Shown here one piece after another: positions 14,001 through 27,914 of a stretch of DNA of 64,000 bases. Below the pieces are notes generated by a model, which saw only the letters and a list, made by a program, of their open reading frames with translations, made no database searches and was not told where the DNA came from. Origin of the DNA: Zonotrichia leucophrys gambelii (lineage: Eukaryota; Chordata; Aves; Passeriformes; Passerellidae). Both the position numbers and the translations under genes were made by a program. The stretch's first letter is position 1. Each line of letters begins with the position of its first letter. The DNA lies in the NCBI RefSeq assembly GCF_028769735.1, contig NC_088171.1, positions 130,155,533 through 130,219,532 of the forward strand, given 5' to 3'.

Positions 14001-16500
14001 ACTGTTCTGTTCCAGCTTAATAAAATGTCACTGAGGCCAAAGAGACATTGAAATGTTCTGAGTTTTGTAAAAATGCAGCTTATTATGTTCTGTATTTCTA
14101 ACTTGTCATGCTTTCAGTTAAAACCAGTTACAACAGCCATGGTGGATATTTCAGCAGATATAAAATACATTACTACCAAATTGGCAGTATAACCCTAAAC
14201 TCAAAATCCCAGAAAAATAGTTAATAGGCAAATAAAAATGAAGAAGTTCATGTGTAAAGGTGTCCCATCTCCATGGGGAACCAGAGAATCTCAGCCCCAT
14301 CCTGTATGAAAGCAGTGTACATGACTACAGCTGTACAAATAGATAAATTAATAAATAATTTCAATTAACTTATTTTATCAAGTACAAACTTGATAAACTC
14401 AAGTATAAACTCAAAATTATGAGTTTAATGTGTACACAGGGCCAAATGTACTGAAAGATTTTCTAACTCTGTGTTTTCAGATAGAACTCACAACTTTGAC
14501 TTACTCAAAATGATAGAGCAAAAGTAGTGTTTTAAAACTTAAAATGTCTTAATATTTAAGATCTCTGAATCATACAAAGAACTTCTAAAGAAAGTCTTGT
14601 CTTTTTTTTCCATTGCAATTGTGTAAGACTGACAGTTAGAACAGAGGAAGGTAAGAGCTTTACCAATCAATAACATTTTGACAATAACTCTTGCTTGAAA
14701 GTATTGTATCTTATGGCTCTTAATTGTTCAAAAATTAGAGCATATAGAGCATTTTTGTTTGATTATACTAGTTAGATTATGGTAACAAGCTGAATTTTTC
14801 TAAAAAATAAGGCACAAGGCCTAACTTTGACTAGAATTTTTATTCTAGGATAATTACAGCATTATATAAAGAAAAACGTCAGTGGTTAAGTATAATTTTT
14901 TACAGGTACAGTTTCTTTTCACATAAAGTCTCTTCATGACTATTAAAGACAATTTAATTTGTACTGTTACATGCAGTTCATTACCACGGTCATGTTAACA
15001 ACGCAAATGGTATGACATTGACAGTTGAGTTTATAAACTCATATTTAAAATAATTTCAAATTGCTAAGACATTTTAAGAACATTAGGATTGTGATACAGT
15101 AATTGTAATCTGAAATAGATGATGAAAAAATTTAGAAGGCTGTATGAGGTAATGACATAAGTTACAAAATAAATACTTTAACAAAATTCAGCTAAAAAAT
15201 TTACCACTGATGATCAAACCCAGGGACAAACAAGTTTCCTAAAGTAGTCACTTAACCCATCTAGTCATCCAGTATCAAAAGAGAAAGAAAGCACTGACTA
15301 ACAGCTGATTAAATACACTGATGTTAAAGACAGACTTAAATACAAACACTTAAAATAAGCAGGATAAGCAGGATTGATTACATTTTGGAAGGCTACATAA
15401 CAATAAAATGTAGATAAATGGTTTGTTTTCCAAGGGACTTACACCAGGAAATGTGCTGCTCCAGTTGTGATGCAGGAATGAAGAATAACTCAATACTCTT
15501 AAAAACAGAGTACATTTATTAAAACAATAATAAAGCTTCACTGTCACAATGAAGTTTTTCTGATGCTGGTGCAGACTGAGCTTAATGGGACTCAAATTAA
15601 TGTTTGACAACTACTACCTAACGAGGTAATATAGACACAAGAAACAAATGTTTACAAATAATGTTTATCCTCCCACTTCAGGGGCCCAGAATGAAACTCC
15701 TCTGATGTGCAGAGTGTTCTACAGTTATAAGACAAATATTGAGATTTTTACATTTGTCACTTTATAACTGACCACTGAGAAGTGAGACTGAACATCACTG
15801 GTGACATCAACCACCAGTTTGATCAGCTATAGCACACTTAAGTTCTAGGAAATTCTACCAAACAACAGTAATAAGTAAGTTTAGTTTAAGGGAAAACCAG
15901 TGTTCTTTTCAGGTCAGGAATATGTGGCATGAAAATCAGGGTTAAGAACATGTCAAGGGAAGCATTGCCCCACGCAGACCCCCAGCCTCAGCTGCTTCTA
16001 TCTTTGTCAAGCTCATATTTGCATACGATTATGCAAATATGTATTTTGACATCATATACAGAATCTGCTACTCACTTCTGTCAAACTGTGAACTGTATGG
16101 CTCATCTCCTATTAAAATGGGGTTTATTAAGAGTGCTGACTTTATAACCAGTGATACAGTTATTTGATAAATCATGACAAATTTTAAAATATGATGCACT
16201 ATTTAGACTCAAGGCTTATGAGGTCTCAGTAGATAAGAATAATTGCAAAATAATATTCCTAGAAGGTGATCACAAACACATCTTCTTTGTTCTTTTAATT
16301 AAAAATGAAGAAGTTGCGAAATTAAAATTTTAATATGCCAACTTAACATTTTAAGTATTTCAAAATAAGATCAACAATACATGCAACAAATCACAAGGAA
16401 GCAGTCACAAACTACAAATACTTGGAAGAATGCACTATTTGGCATATATAGAAGTGAAAGCTTCCCCTCTCCCCATCCCTTTTCCTCCTAAAATACATAC
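8009..16500 (-). other. VPS13B: VPS13B intron between the two identified exons
   Basis: A complete 8.49-kb intron running (in transcript order) from gtatgt at 16500 to tctag at 8009. It is AT-rich and looks unique. I saw no CR1, LTR or microsatellite longer than about 20 bp, and no RNA gene. Two open frames were considered: 13755-14051 plus (98 codons, a slightly GC-richer patch) and 11083-11328 minus (81 codons). Neither is recognisable, and the known protein order (HIQQ then QPV) leaves no coding exon to be found here in the main transcript. Confidence 0.88.
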
Positions 16501-16610
16501 CTGCTGAATGTGCCTGCTGACTCGTTTCTGAGGTTGGTAGATAAGCCACGTATACAGGACTGGATCAACATTAATTGCTAATCCTTGTACACTGGACAAG
16601 AGAACAGCAC
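16501..16610 (-). CDS. VPS13B: VPS13B internal exon (upstream of the two in this window)
   Basis: A 110-bp minus-strand exon. The acceptor ends in gtgcag, preceded by a pyrimidine-rich tract (cttcttttttct), and the donor is CAG|gtatgt. Read with two bases completing a split codon, it gives 36 codons without a stop, including NVDPVLYTWLIYQPQKR and ending in HIQQ. I recognise this as VPS13B, whose human protein has an almost identical stretch by memory. VPS13B is a roughly 4000-residue peripheral Golgi protein of the VPS13 bridge-like lipid-transfer family, and its loss causes Cohen syndrome in people. The exon lies in the N-terminal third of the protein, probably around residue 900 (from memory). 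It ends in phase 0 and joins the exon at 7861-8008, whose first codon gives the third Gln of QQQPV. The incoming phase (one base needed from the previous exon) implies a Gly before AVLLSSVQG, as I recall for human. The previous exon was not found. Confidence 0.93.
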
Positions 16611-19600
16611 CTGCACACCATAGAAAAAAGAAGAAAAAATTAAACTACCTGCTCAAGAATCTCCTTGTATGTATTCAGTTTTCTTGCAAACAAATCTTCT
16701 TTAATGAAGACTTTCAATTGGCTTGGACTACATATATAATAAATAATAATACATAAAGAATAACTTCAGTAACATATTCAAAGTGAGAAACTTACCAGTA
16801 CTATATGCACATACAAAGAAATGCAGCAACTTGTATATTGATTTATTACAACTTTTTGTCAAGAAAAATGCTTCTTTTCACAAAATTGTTTATGCAACTG
16901 AATACATGCAATACCTTCCCTCAAAATCTCAGCCAACATTAACACTCTGCAAAAAATGAGTCAATAAAACCCTTGACAGAATACAATGCATGACTCCCTA
17001 CAACCTCAATTAAAAAAACCCCATGGTCTAGGACAGTGAGTTCTTTTAATAAAGACATGCCTACTTCACACCAGCTCTGCCCAAAGCTCAGGACAAACAT
17101 TTTTCATGTAAACATGGTCATGAATATTCTTTACAGGACGAGTTAGGCAAAATAAGGCAAATATTTTAACTGACAACACTGGCAGTCTCCATACTGTGAG
17201 CTCTTTGGATTTTCCTAAGCTTTACAATACACCTTATTTTCTTTAAATGTCACTTTCTAGGACCTAGGATTACAAGACAGGGCTACTTTATTTCTTAAAA
17301 GTAAACTTCTAGTTTTCTTTTGTGAAGAAAACCTCACATGGAAAATGTTAAGGCTGGAAACAGGAGAAAAACTACATCAGTACCCAGAAATATTAGCATA
17401 TACATCAAACCATGCACACTAAAACCCTAATTATGAAGCACTATCTCCATTAAACCTGCATTAAAAATCTGATTATACACTGGTGAGGCTTTTTTCCTAA
17501 CAGTACAGAGAATGTATCTATTGCAGCAGAACATAATTACAGAGCTGTTCAAATCAGAAGCAAATGGGTTAATGGAATACAAAGGTAGCAACTATACTGA
17601 AAAAGTGTAGCAACTAGTAGTAGGCAGTTATCTTTTCATATAAGCTTTGCATTTTTACTACAAATTAATATATGAAATAATGAAAAAGGTAGCAAAATAA
17701 ATTTAAAACAGAAACCCTGATTACTGGAATTTCCCATCACCAAATTCCACAGACTTACAGTAGTTCTATAATACCAAGAATCATAGTTCCTAAAGCACTA
17801 TACACTACATTTACTCTGTGGTATACAATGTAATTATGCAGCAATCTGAATTTAATAATAAATTCAAATACATTCAGAAAGCTTGACACACAATTCAATG
17901 TACTTTCCAAAAAACAGTAAAAACATGTGCCTCAAAAGACACATCAGCAAAACTGTAAATGGGAAATTAATGAAAAAAAATATAAGTTATGAGTTTATTG
18001 TATATAACAAAATTTTAAAGCCAGCTGAATTCCAAATGGCAGAAGACCCACCAACCTGGGGTGACACAAGCAAAGCCTGATGAGCACAATGGGAAAATGG
18101 CAGTCAGGAAACACACAAAGATAAATCATCTGCCTAGCCCAGGCTTGGAGTTGGAACACACACTGTGAGGAGCTCCTATATACAGACTAGTCCATGTGAG
18201 CTGAAGGTTTTAAATGTCAGTAATAAACCTTAGAAATAAATCTGCAGTTAAAGGCAAAGCCAATGTCAAGTATAAATGGGTAACATGCAAGCAAGAGCAG
18301 TGAATATGCCTTGTGGCAGGATGTGCAGGAAACTAGAAAAAGGAAGCAAAAGGTAACAGAGGATTGATAAAATATATGTTACAATCATTATCTTTTATAA
18401 GATATTTATATGCCAATGTAAAAGACCCCTGCATCTTTAAGAGACACAGCCTTTTGTCAGCAGTACTTAATGAAAAGTTTAATACACATGTGATACAGAA
18501 AGTGGGAGATAGACCTCCCAATGAGTGCAGCACAAAAGCAGCCTACAGGCAAAGTCAACAGAAAATCCCACATTTCTAGGAGACTCCCGAAAAGAAAAAT
18601 ACAGTGTTACTACGGCACATCATTGTAGTAACTTAACAGAGTTTCTTGATTACTCAGAAAAACAGCTACAGCTAAGAAGTTCAATACCAGTAAGTCAAGC
18701 TTTGAACTGAAATTCTCCTTTCCCTTCAATGAAGTCAACATTAGCACAATCCTATAAATTCAAAAGTAAGGCAGCACAAATAGCAAACATTCTTCTAGTT
18801 ATCTTTTGATAGCTTGTGCCCAGGATATTAAAAAAATAAAACAAGCAAACAAAACAAACCCAGCAGAAGTACTCAGATAAGCAGTTACATCATTTGCCTT
18901 TAAGTTTGACTGTCAGGTAACTTCAGCTTCCTACTAAGTCACCTCTGTCACACCAAATTACTGAAATTTACTGCTGTGTTTGCTACTCAGCCACTATATT
19001 TAAGGGCACTTTAATCAGCTATGTCAAGTTGTTTTCCGTGTAACAACTTTCTTCAAAATGAGTATCAATTAAAAAAGTTTCTCAGATTTGCCTCCTGTTT
19101 TCATGTCAAGAAATAAGAATACTCCCAAATTTTTAAGGAAGTTTTTACTAATTCGAGGATCAAGCTTGAAGCTGGTGGCAGACTCCTCACATGCCTAAAA
19201 CAAATTTAAAAATTGCTATTCTGTCTCCATCAAAATGCAATGCTCGAGTTCCCTGGATTTCATTAAGATTGTGGAGAACTTTCTTTTCTTCCCCTCCCCT
19301 TTTTTCCTTTTAATTAAATTTACATTTCAGAAAAAAAGCAGACCTTAGTCCCATAGCATACTAGGGTTTCCTTTCCAGATCTCAGTTCTGGCCAGAGTTA
19401 TCTATTACATCTATCTAGCAACAGATTTGAAAAATAAGTATCGGACCCAACACCGTGTAATCTTTAATGTTTGAGAATTTCCTGAGTCATGGTGTCATTT
19501 GCCAGGCTCAGCTTGGGCAAATAATTTCCTTCCTTCACAAATTCCCACTCTCTCCTGAAGGAACAGAAGACGGGGAGGCTGCAGTGAGGCAGAGGAGGAC

Positions 19601-22600
19601 GACGAAGGGAAGGCAGCAGAGCAGCTTGGCTCTCTCATCCTGTGGATGAGCTTCTTGCAAGGTCTCCTTGGATGATGACAGCTGCAACAACAGCACTTTT
19701 CTTCCCAAGGGAGGGGGCCCTGCAGATGATAACTGGGGCCTCCAGCTTGGGCTGGACCCGCTGCCACCTCCTCCCACTTGGAGTGCTGAGCATAGGCTGC
19801 TGGAGGAGCAGGGACGAGAGGGGTCACCAGCCTGGGGCTCCCCCATAGAAACTCAGGGGAAAAAAGTGGGGAAAACAGGTACTGTGGTACACTTCTGGTG
19901 AGGTGGGAGAGGACACCCACCCTGGCAACACAGCTGCAAAGAACAAAAGCCAGAGGGAAAGGCAGGATGGGTGTAATATGGCAGAGTCCAGCAGTAGAGT
20001 TGTGGAGCTGAAGAATGCTCAGTCATCACAGAAGAACAGGAAAGGGTCTCAAATATCAAAGAGACACAAGAAAAAAATGAAAGAGGCAGGACAGTGAAAA
20101 AATAATGTGGAAGTGAAGGAGGACTTTGGGAAGGAGAAGGGAGGTGGCAACCCTTGGCAAAAAACACTTTTTGGAACTGCAAAAATCTTGTGAATGAGTA
20201 AACTGTATTACTGAGTCATTCTGAACAATCTGGAGAAAAAAATACCAGGAAGAGCAGACAAGAATCTTGCCATTTATGCACCTGAAAATTATTTTTTGCC
20301 ACAACCACCACTGCCCTGGCAGAATTTTTTCCTTTTTTCCAAATTATGCTCTGTGTGAATGCAGTATCCAAACACATTTCAATGTTATTTCCAGTAAAAA
20401 CTTCCAGTAACACGTTTCAGAAACCCTCCTATAAAATAAACTGAAAAGCCACTATGGGAAACTGAAGTTTTAGTTGATGTACATTTTCTGTAAGGGACGG
20501 ATTACAAATATAACAAATGGAGTGACCTACAATAAAACCTAATTCTGACAAGATATGTATATTTTAGTAACTAACTTAAAAAAATACTACACCATCTTGC
20601 TATATAAACTGCACCATAAATTATTTTAGCATTGAGCACTCATGACTCCTAGATTTCTCAGGACACATGAATGATATTTAGATGCTAACAGGTTGAATTA
20701 GCATCATTCATTTAGTACCTAATTATTTTAAATGATACTTGAGAGAAGAAATATAATTTTTGCTTTTTTTTTCTTACTGTTTTGAAGGGCATTTTCACTA
20801 AGGCATACTATAAAAATGCAGATTTGCATATTACACCCAAGTGAAGAGTTCTATTTTATACAAGTATGTAAGTAACTAATTCTTTCTGCTGACTCAAAGC
20901 AGATGCATTGTAAATCCCTAAGTGTGGAAATATCTAAGTCTGTTTAAATTTAGCCTGGAAGTTAACTAAGGGAAAAAGACTCCTCTTCAATACTCTGCTT
21001 ACCCACATTCCAAATAGGCTTTACCAATTAGTTATCCTGTGACACCACAGCCATTTTCAGTAACATCCCAAAATGAAGAATGAGAGCTGAAGAGTTAGAA
21101 ATTGCAGTTATACTGCACAAAAATTAATCATACAACTTTGGTATACTTTGGAATATCAAGGGCAAAGCCAATATGACTGTCTTGCAAAATAATCTGCTTA
21201 TCTAAGAGACACTGTCCTGCATTTCATCCTCCACTGCTGAGTCACATAAGCGAAACAGATACTTCAACCCATATCAAAGTTTATGTGGCTGTAAAATTAT
21301 TTTTACATTATATTAAGTTAATAAATTTTGTCAGACTACTGAAGTATATGTCTGCATGTCTCTCTATTCAAGGTAGACTCCAATGCCTACAGATGCAAAT
21401 ATTATAATTTTATCTCAGAAAAAACTCCAAGTCTACTGTACTTGCATAGAGTTTTACATTCACCAAGTGCTTAAAATAACTTTGAAATCAATTATTTTAT
21501 TTGCTTAGTCCAATACTGGAATATTTCACTAAAACAGAAGTAGTGGATTAAGACTTTCCCATTAACTAAGGCACTTTGGTCTGTAATACCAAACACAGTT
21601 CTCTCATAAAAGTTATTCTTTACCCAAGAATACATACTTCACAAGATTTTAACACCATTCTTTTGTTTTTTTAATTAAAAAAGCTTTTGATATTCAGAAA
21701 CATTTACTGCGAACATACTTCTACAGCTATCATGACCTTCTAATGCCTATTGATGTTTATAGCAGAAAACCATTAAAAAAAGGGGGTCAACATAATTATT
21801 TTTATTTTAAAAATAGAGAAAGTGAGGCAGAGAACTGCATTTATCAAATCCCACAGCAGAACCCACCGATAGAATTCAGATGTTAAAGTTATAGGCCACT
21901 GCTAAGTGGCATATATATTGGCCTACTGTAGCTAATAGAAAAAAAATTTAATGTATGAGTCCATCCTGTGTTAATCATAACTAAATCAGAGAGGTCTAAT
22001 TTTAATATAATGTTCTGATAAGCCATCATCATATTTTTAAAGACAAAAGTGTCCTGTCTTTATCAATATACATACTCAAATGTTCACAAATGCTGAATTA
22101 CAGAATTATGCCATAGAAGTATATTCAAAGATGTAACATAATGAGGCAAAATAAAACTGCTGGATACACTGTTTAACACAAAGTGGTGTACATAAGGCAT
22201 CATTTTTCAATGTACAAGACATCAAATTTCTGCAAATCAATCTGCAGAAAGCCATATCAAATCAATATATGGACAACAACCTTCAGTTATTTCACATCAT
22301 CTCGGATGTTAAGAATGGAACATAGTCCATATAGCATTTTGTTTTTCTTACTGAGGAAAAATTTTGTGATATGCTGAGTTAGAAGTTTTCACAAAAATGC
22401 TAGAATGTTCATGTTTAATTTGTGTGCTGCATGTTTTTGAAAGAAAAACAAGTTATCTTGAAAGGCTTCTTTTTTCCCAAAATAATTTGATCAAAACTTT
22501 AATTTCCCTTAGAGAATATGGTGTGCGGGTTCAGAGAAACAGTTTAACAGGCAGTAAAGACCAAAAAAAAAAAAGAAAATGTGTAGGCAGCTGTAGTGTA

Positions 22601-23962
22601 CAGAAATATCAGCTTTATTTTGATTACTGAATCATCTCTATGAAAAGGTAATGGCAATATTCCTACAATGAGCTGCACAGCACCTCTTCCTTAATTCTAT
22701 CTTTTTATTGCAAGAATATCTCACTCAAGTATCATTTCCTCCTGTTCACTTTTAGGTTGTTTATATATTTAACCATCATACCTACTATTCTGTAAATAAA
22801 AGGAAAATGAGGAACTCTAAATTCAAATGACAGAAAGGACAAAATAGATAGAAAGGGAGGACATACTATAAGGACTTTAAAACCAGCAAGTAAAGAAAAT
22901 TGGAATGCTTTCAAAAACATGAAGTGTTTAGAACATTTTGTTTTACTCATAAACAAATATGGGGAAATAAAACAGTTGAGTTTCCCAGAGAGCTTTGTTT
23001 CCAGTAAGACTGCAGGGTGGCCCAAACTGACTGGAAGCAGAGGCTGTTAATGGACACATTGCTAAAAAATCAGGTATTCAGAAACTCAGTAACACAAACC
23101 AGTAGTTTACAAAGGTCTCTACCAAAATCTGGTCCCTTTGTCTCTTCCTCCTCAAGTCCCACTAGAAAACTATCTAACAGGCACTATTATAAATCTGATC
23201 ATCAATCTGACTCTCAGTCATAAGACTTGACACTTCCTGACCAGGTTTTCAGAATGCTAACAAAGGCCTGAGAATTTTAGCTTGTTTAGCTCTGTGACAA
23301 ACGAGTTCAGATACACGTTACAATGTCAAGGCTGTTTCTTTCTATTTTCGGTATGGAACCAGTAGTACCACTTACAGTTACTCCTATGGATCAAGAGTAG
23401 ACTACATTCCATTAAAGTAAGAAGTGTTTGGAGCTCTGAAAAAATTGAGGCAATTTCCTAAATTTTTGTTTTCTCTACCTGAGACCTCCTCAGTCCCATT
23501 TGAAAGGCTGTTGTGGCTATTTTTTCATGTTACAAAGATTTTTAGTCTCACTTGTAAAACACAGTAATTCCAATGACTGGATGAACTACTGAAAACAGAC
23601 ACTCTCAAGCAGATTAGGAATAAAATCTTCAAATGTTTTTTATTTATCAAAATTTTTGCTAATTACTTTATTTAATAGACTGAAACTAGAAATCAGAGGA
23701 GTCAGGCAACAAATCCTATCTTGCATTTAATCTCTAGTATTACTTTTGGATGATATTCTATTCTCCAAAAAAATGGTGAAAGATTTAGTGTTAAAATAAG
23801 AAATACTCTGGCTCAAAATCTGGTGTTCTCCTAGAAGAACAAGTTCAAAGCAGATTTAATTATGTAGTCCACTGGAATTCCCTATTACAAATTCCACAAG
23901 TTGTTTAATCACAGGTTTTTTTTAAGAAACTAGAAGGGATAAGAGAGAAAATTAACTAGATA
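16611..23962 (-). other. VPS13B: Upstream VPS13B intron, segment before the first CR1 fragment
   Basis: AT-rich intronic sequence with many A or T runs. The only contrast is the GC-richer island at about 19540-19930, listed separately. Nothing here matched the VPS13B residues expected just upstream of the 16501-16610 exon. I saw no RNA gene and no transposon that I can name. Confidence 0.75.
19540..19930. other. GC-rich island of unknown origin
   Basis: About 390 bp visibly richer in G and C than the surrounding several kilobases, with scattered CpGs (for example gaagacgggg, gacgacgaag, gacccgctgc). Open frames occur on both strands, including the longest in the window: 141 codons on minus at 19495-19920, rich in Ser, Pro, Cys and Ala (runs SSSSSAS and KCCCCSCHH). 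That composition is typical of accidental translation of GC-rich DNA, and I recognise no domain. It could be an old GC-rich repeat, a regulatory element or a retrocopy fragment. No poly(A) tail or target duplication was seen. Confidence 0.45.
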
Positions 23963-24230
23963 AATCACAGAATATGCTGAGCTGGAAGGGACCCACAATG
24001 ATCCTCAAATCCAATTTCTGACTTGGCACAGGACAACTCAAGAAAAGCATCGTGTGTGTGAGAACGATTTGCAGACACTTCTTCAAGTGTCACTCTGGCA
24101 GGCTCGGTGCTCAGACCATTTCCCTAGTCTGTTCCCTCCCTGCTCCATGACCACACTTTCCTGAAATCAAACCTAAACCTCCCCTGCCTCAGCTCCATGC
24201 TGATTCCTCAAGTCCTGTCACTGGTCTGAG
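23963..24230 (-). mobile_element. CR1 LINE 3' fragment
   Basis: Read on the minus strand, this is the 3' untranslated end of a CR1 retroposon. On the plus strand it starts aatcacagaatatgctgag, then ctggaagggacccacaatga, and continues through the conserved cctaaacctcccctgcctc and gtcctgtcactggtc blocks. About 268 bp remain, 5'-truncated as usual for CR1, with several small deletions against the family as I remember it. There is no coding capacity. It lies in the same sense as VPS13B. The open frame at 24232-24426 just beyond it is not part of the recognisable CR1. Confidence 0.85.
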
Positions 24231-27200
24231 AATGGGTAAATTATTTAGGAGAAAAGCAACAGTCCTAGGCAAACATGGTCATTTTCCCTATGGAGAAAGC
24301 AGAGCCCTGCAGGGACCTGAGCTGCCCAAGCCACTACAGGACATCAATGTGGTGACCAGCTCTGCTGAGGTAACCAGAGTAATCCTGAACAGAGCTGACC
24401 CAGGAACTCCCAAATATCCCACCTGATTCAATATAGATAAACACACTTCTCCTGCCGGTGTTGTTGCCTCTATTTTAACTTCACATGTAAATGATAACTG
24501 AGCTGACTGCTTTGCCTAAGAAAACAACATTTCTGTTTATTCTAGAAAAGCGTTAGATCAAGGTTCAGTAGGAAGGAAGGAACAAGCAATAAAACAGAAA
24601 ATATCAACTATGCCACTGCATAAATGCATTGTGTACACAGATACTCAGAACACAGCATCCAGCTGCCATCAGCCAAAAGGGTCAGTTTTAAGCATACAAA
24701 CCTGAAAACTTCTGTTTCACAATATCATTTATTCATTGTTTATCCTCCCTGATTCACTCTATGCTCCATGCCAAATGCATTATACATTCTCAAAATCCCA
24801 GAGCAGAAAGCACAGAAATAAAAGAAGTATTCACACATACTGGTTAAACAATTTTCTTTTCATCGTTGTTTAAGGATTGCCTATCTGCTATAGTCAACTC
24901 CAAAGCAAATGGGTTTCGAAAACCTCCAGGTCCAAACCATCTGGATGGGGACCTCAGAGACAAGCTGCAACGTCAGAACCTCTTCTAAAGGCAATGTCAT
25001 TTGTAGGCTTTTATCACTGCAGTGCTCTAGGTAAGTGTGAATGTAATTCTGTATGTTTTCCAGAAGCTGCACTTTACAAGCAGGTTACATGGACGTTACT
25101 GATGAAGATACCAGAGTCTCCACATATGCAACAAACAAGTTCTAATCACTGTAGACAATTCTGCAGAACAGCTGATTAAAAAACCCTCCAAAGTCCACAC
25201 AAACATCTGTGGAGAGAGCTCCAGCTGAAGGCCAAAAGACCATGGACAGGCAAGCCACTGAAAAAACACATGCCAGAGGAAAAAAACCTTCTGCAAGTCT
25301 GTGAGGGGAATAATGCTTTGACAGAGAAGTCTCAAAGCTATCTTAAATAGGCTGGGTTTGAAAGAATTAGTCATACAGAACCATTCTATATTTAGACTAT
25401 AGATCTGTATAAGTTATAATAGGCATAAAATAGCTGAGGTTTGCTCCAAGGCTCTGAAATCATGGGAAATAGATATTTGCTGAAATACTTGACATCACCC
25501 ATGAGCCAGCAGGGAAGAGAGGATCACAAAGCATCACCTCTCTAAATACAGAGAATAGCATCAGTCATGATCCAAATGCATTACTCCTAACTAAGCTGTG
25601 AAAATGCCTAACAATCTCTCTCAAGTTTTCTACTATGAAAAACAGCAGAGCAAAGCTTGCTAAATTTACAAATTATTATTTCTATGACCTTTAGGTAGTT
25701 AACTGTGCACCCATATGCTACCACACTGGTAACAGAATTGCATCTTCCCTCTCTCTATGACTGGATTGGTAGAGTGCTACCACACCTTTTCTTTAACTGT
25801 GACACAACATTTTAAGAGGACTGGGAGCTAATGATCTAGTTAAAACAAGAAATACCCCAATATATCTTCTTTTGGTGATTTTTAATAGAACATTCAGTTA
25901 TATGTTTTTTAAAATATGGATTTTAAACTAAAACTAGCAAATTCTCTGAAAACTGCCAAGAAGTTTCTCAATACAGTTCAGCTTCTGCATTTATAAACAC
26001 CTCACTATCATCTGCCAAAAGTATATTTTGCAATTTCTTACTGCAGTATGCTTTTGGGAATTGCAACAGGATTCTTCCCCTGCGGCAGCAGGGCACCAAG
26101 GGAGCTATTTTCATTCCTTCTTTAGCAGCTGAACATTTGTAGTGTTGTGACTATGGATACCACTGGTCTTGCACTTTAAGTTATAAAGCTGAAATCTTTT
26201 CAGCAGTAGATGCCTCATGTACCTCCTTTTAAAAATTTGAATAATATACAGCTGTGGTTTCTGCTTTCTTTTTTACTTAAACATTAGAGCTTCTCAGTGG
26301 CAACAGAAAACACAAGGATGATTTCACATAACTCCTGAGGTGCTCAATTAAAACAACGCACCCACAGTCAGAGAGGCAGAGGAAAATGAAAGTAACTTAG
26401 AAAGGCATGCAAGCTTTACAGTAGAAATTCCACATAAGGTTATGCTTTTCTGTAGCAGCAATGTCAGTAAAGGAAGAACAAAAAATTATATCTATTTTCT
26501 AAATAGGAGGTTCTAATTAATTCATGTATTCCTTTCTATTGCTTAAGACTTCATGCTCTTTAACAGTGATTCTAGGCTGAAATAAATAGCATATAACTGC
26601 CAAACAATGAGCCTGAATAAAAATAGCCTCTGTGTGTTATACTGCTGAAGTCATGACACTGCAAAGCAGGCAAAGTTACACAGGCAGTTCAGCCATTACC
26701 TTTTTTTCCTTTTCTTTTTTTAATACATGTACTTCAACAGAAACTTCATACACAGAGCTCAAGTTGAAAGCAAATGACTTCTTTAAAATAACAACCTTGA
26801 AAAAGATGAAATGTCTGGTGCTTGGTTCCTCAGTGAGAAAAATATACAGGTCTTAGGTACTTTGAACATAAAATTGGCAAATTTTCTAAAGGACAGCCAA
26901 TCCTGGTCCTTTTTGCAGTTACTATCTGTGTAGGCAATGCTTTCAAAAGTATATGTGAATTACAGCAGACACACATCAAAAAGATATTTCATCAAATATG
27001 TACTTGGTTTACATAAATAAGGCCATTTACATTTTGGATGTACAGTCATTAATATCACATTACCTTAATTCAAAATTTGAATGAAATGCCACAAATCCAT
27101 TAAAGATAATTTGAGATTTACAGCACCACTTGACAAACTTACACCTGTCATGTAAAATCAAAAAGTCTTAATGAACTTACGAAATCTATATATAAGAAAG

Positions 27201-27838
27201 GAGAGAGGATAGATGAGCATCTCCACATACACTGAAATGGTTGTACCAAGACACAAAATGCCAAGAAATACCATCTCAAATGTGTAATTAATTCTATTCA
27301 CACCTACAACAGGGAAGCCATCTTTAGAAAGTCTTGGGAATGTGTTGCAGTTCCAAGAGATTCCAGAAAGAAGATTTCAATGTAACCACATGACATATTG
27401 GAGTTTCTTTTCAAGATACACAAGGCACTATTAACTAAAAAATGCCCACACAGCATAAACACCAATTAAAAAATGCCCTGTTACTGCATATTGTGAAATT
27501 CTCTAAATTCTGTAAATAGAATTTACCCATGAGCATATTCAGTCCACAGAGCGCAATCTGGATTCCTCATTCAGAGATTTTTCTATTAATTCTCTAGCAT
27601 TCATCTGGGTTACTAGTAAACTTATCAGAATAAATAGCTTTGCTTTGCACAATCTTCTGGTAAATAAACAAAATCTAAAAATAGACAATTATTTATTCAT
27701 CCCACATTCAGTTCATGTCTACATTAAGTACTAAATCATGCCTTTACTGGTATCAATTCAATCCCCTTCTAGAATACCATCTTATTTACTGACTAAAATG
27801 AAGAATTTTTTATCAGATATTCTCTAATTATTTATTCG

Positions 27839-27840
<2 letters not shown>
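24231..27840 (-). other. VPS13B: Upstream VPS13B intron, 24.2-27.8 kb
   Basis: Mostly AT-rich unique sequence. The part at 24232-25370 is somewhat less AT-rich and has open frames of 64 to 100 codons on both strands, none recognisable. Donor-like sequences on the minus strand near 26700 and 27150 have no matching open exon. I saw no named transposon or RNA gene. Confidence 0.7.
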
Positions 27841-27884
<44 letters not shown>

Positions 27885-27914
27885 GTTATTGTTATTGTTG
27901 TTGTTATTATTATT
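27841..27914. repeat. ATT trinucleotide microsatellite
   Basis: Fourteen pure ATT units (27841-27882) are followed by an interrupted tail that mixes ATT and GTT (gttattgttgttgttatt) to 27914. The pure part is long enough to be polymorphic. The GTT variants look like point-mutated units. Confidence 0.95.

Noticed and set aside
16791..16830. Donor-like ctg|gtaagt on the minus strand just upstream of the 16501-16610 exon
   Set aside because: The only acceptor nearby would leave a 34-bp exon with no match to VPS13B residues.
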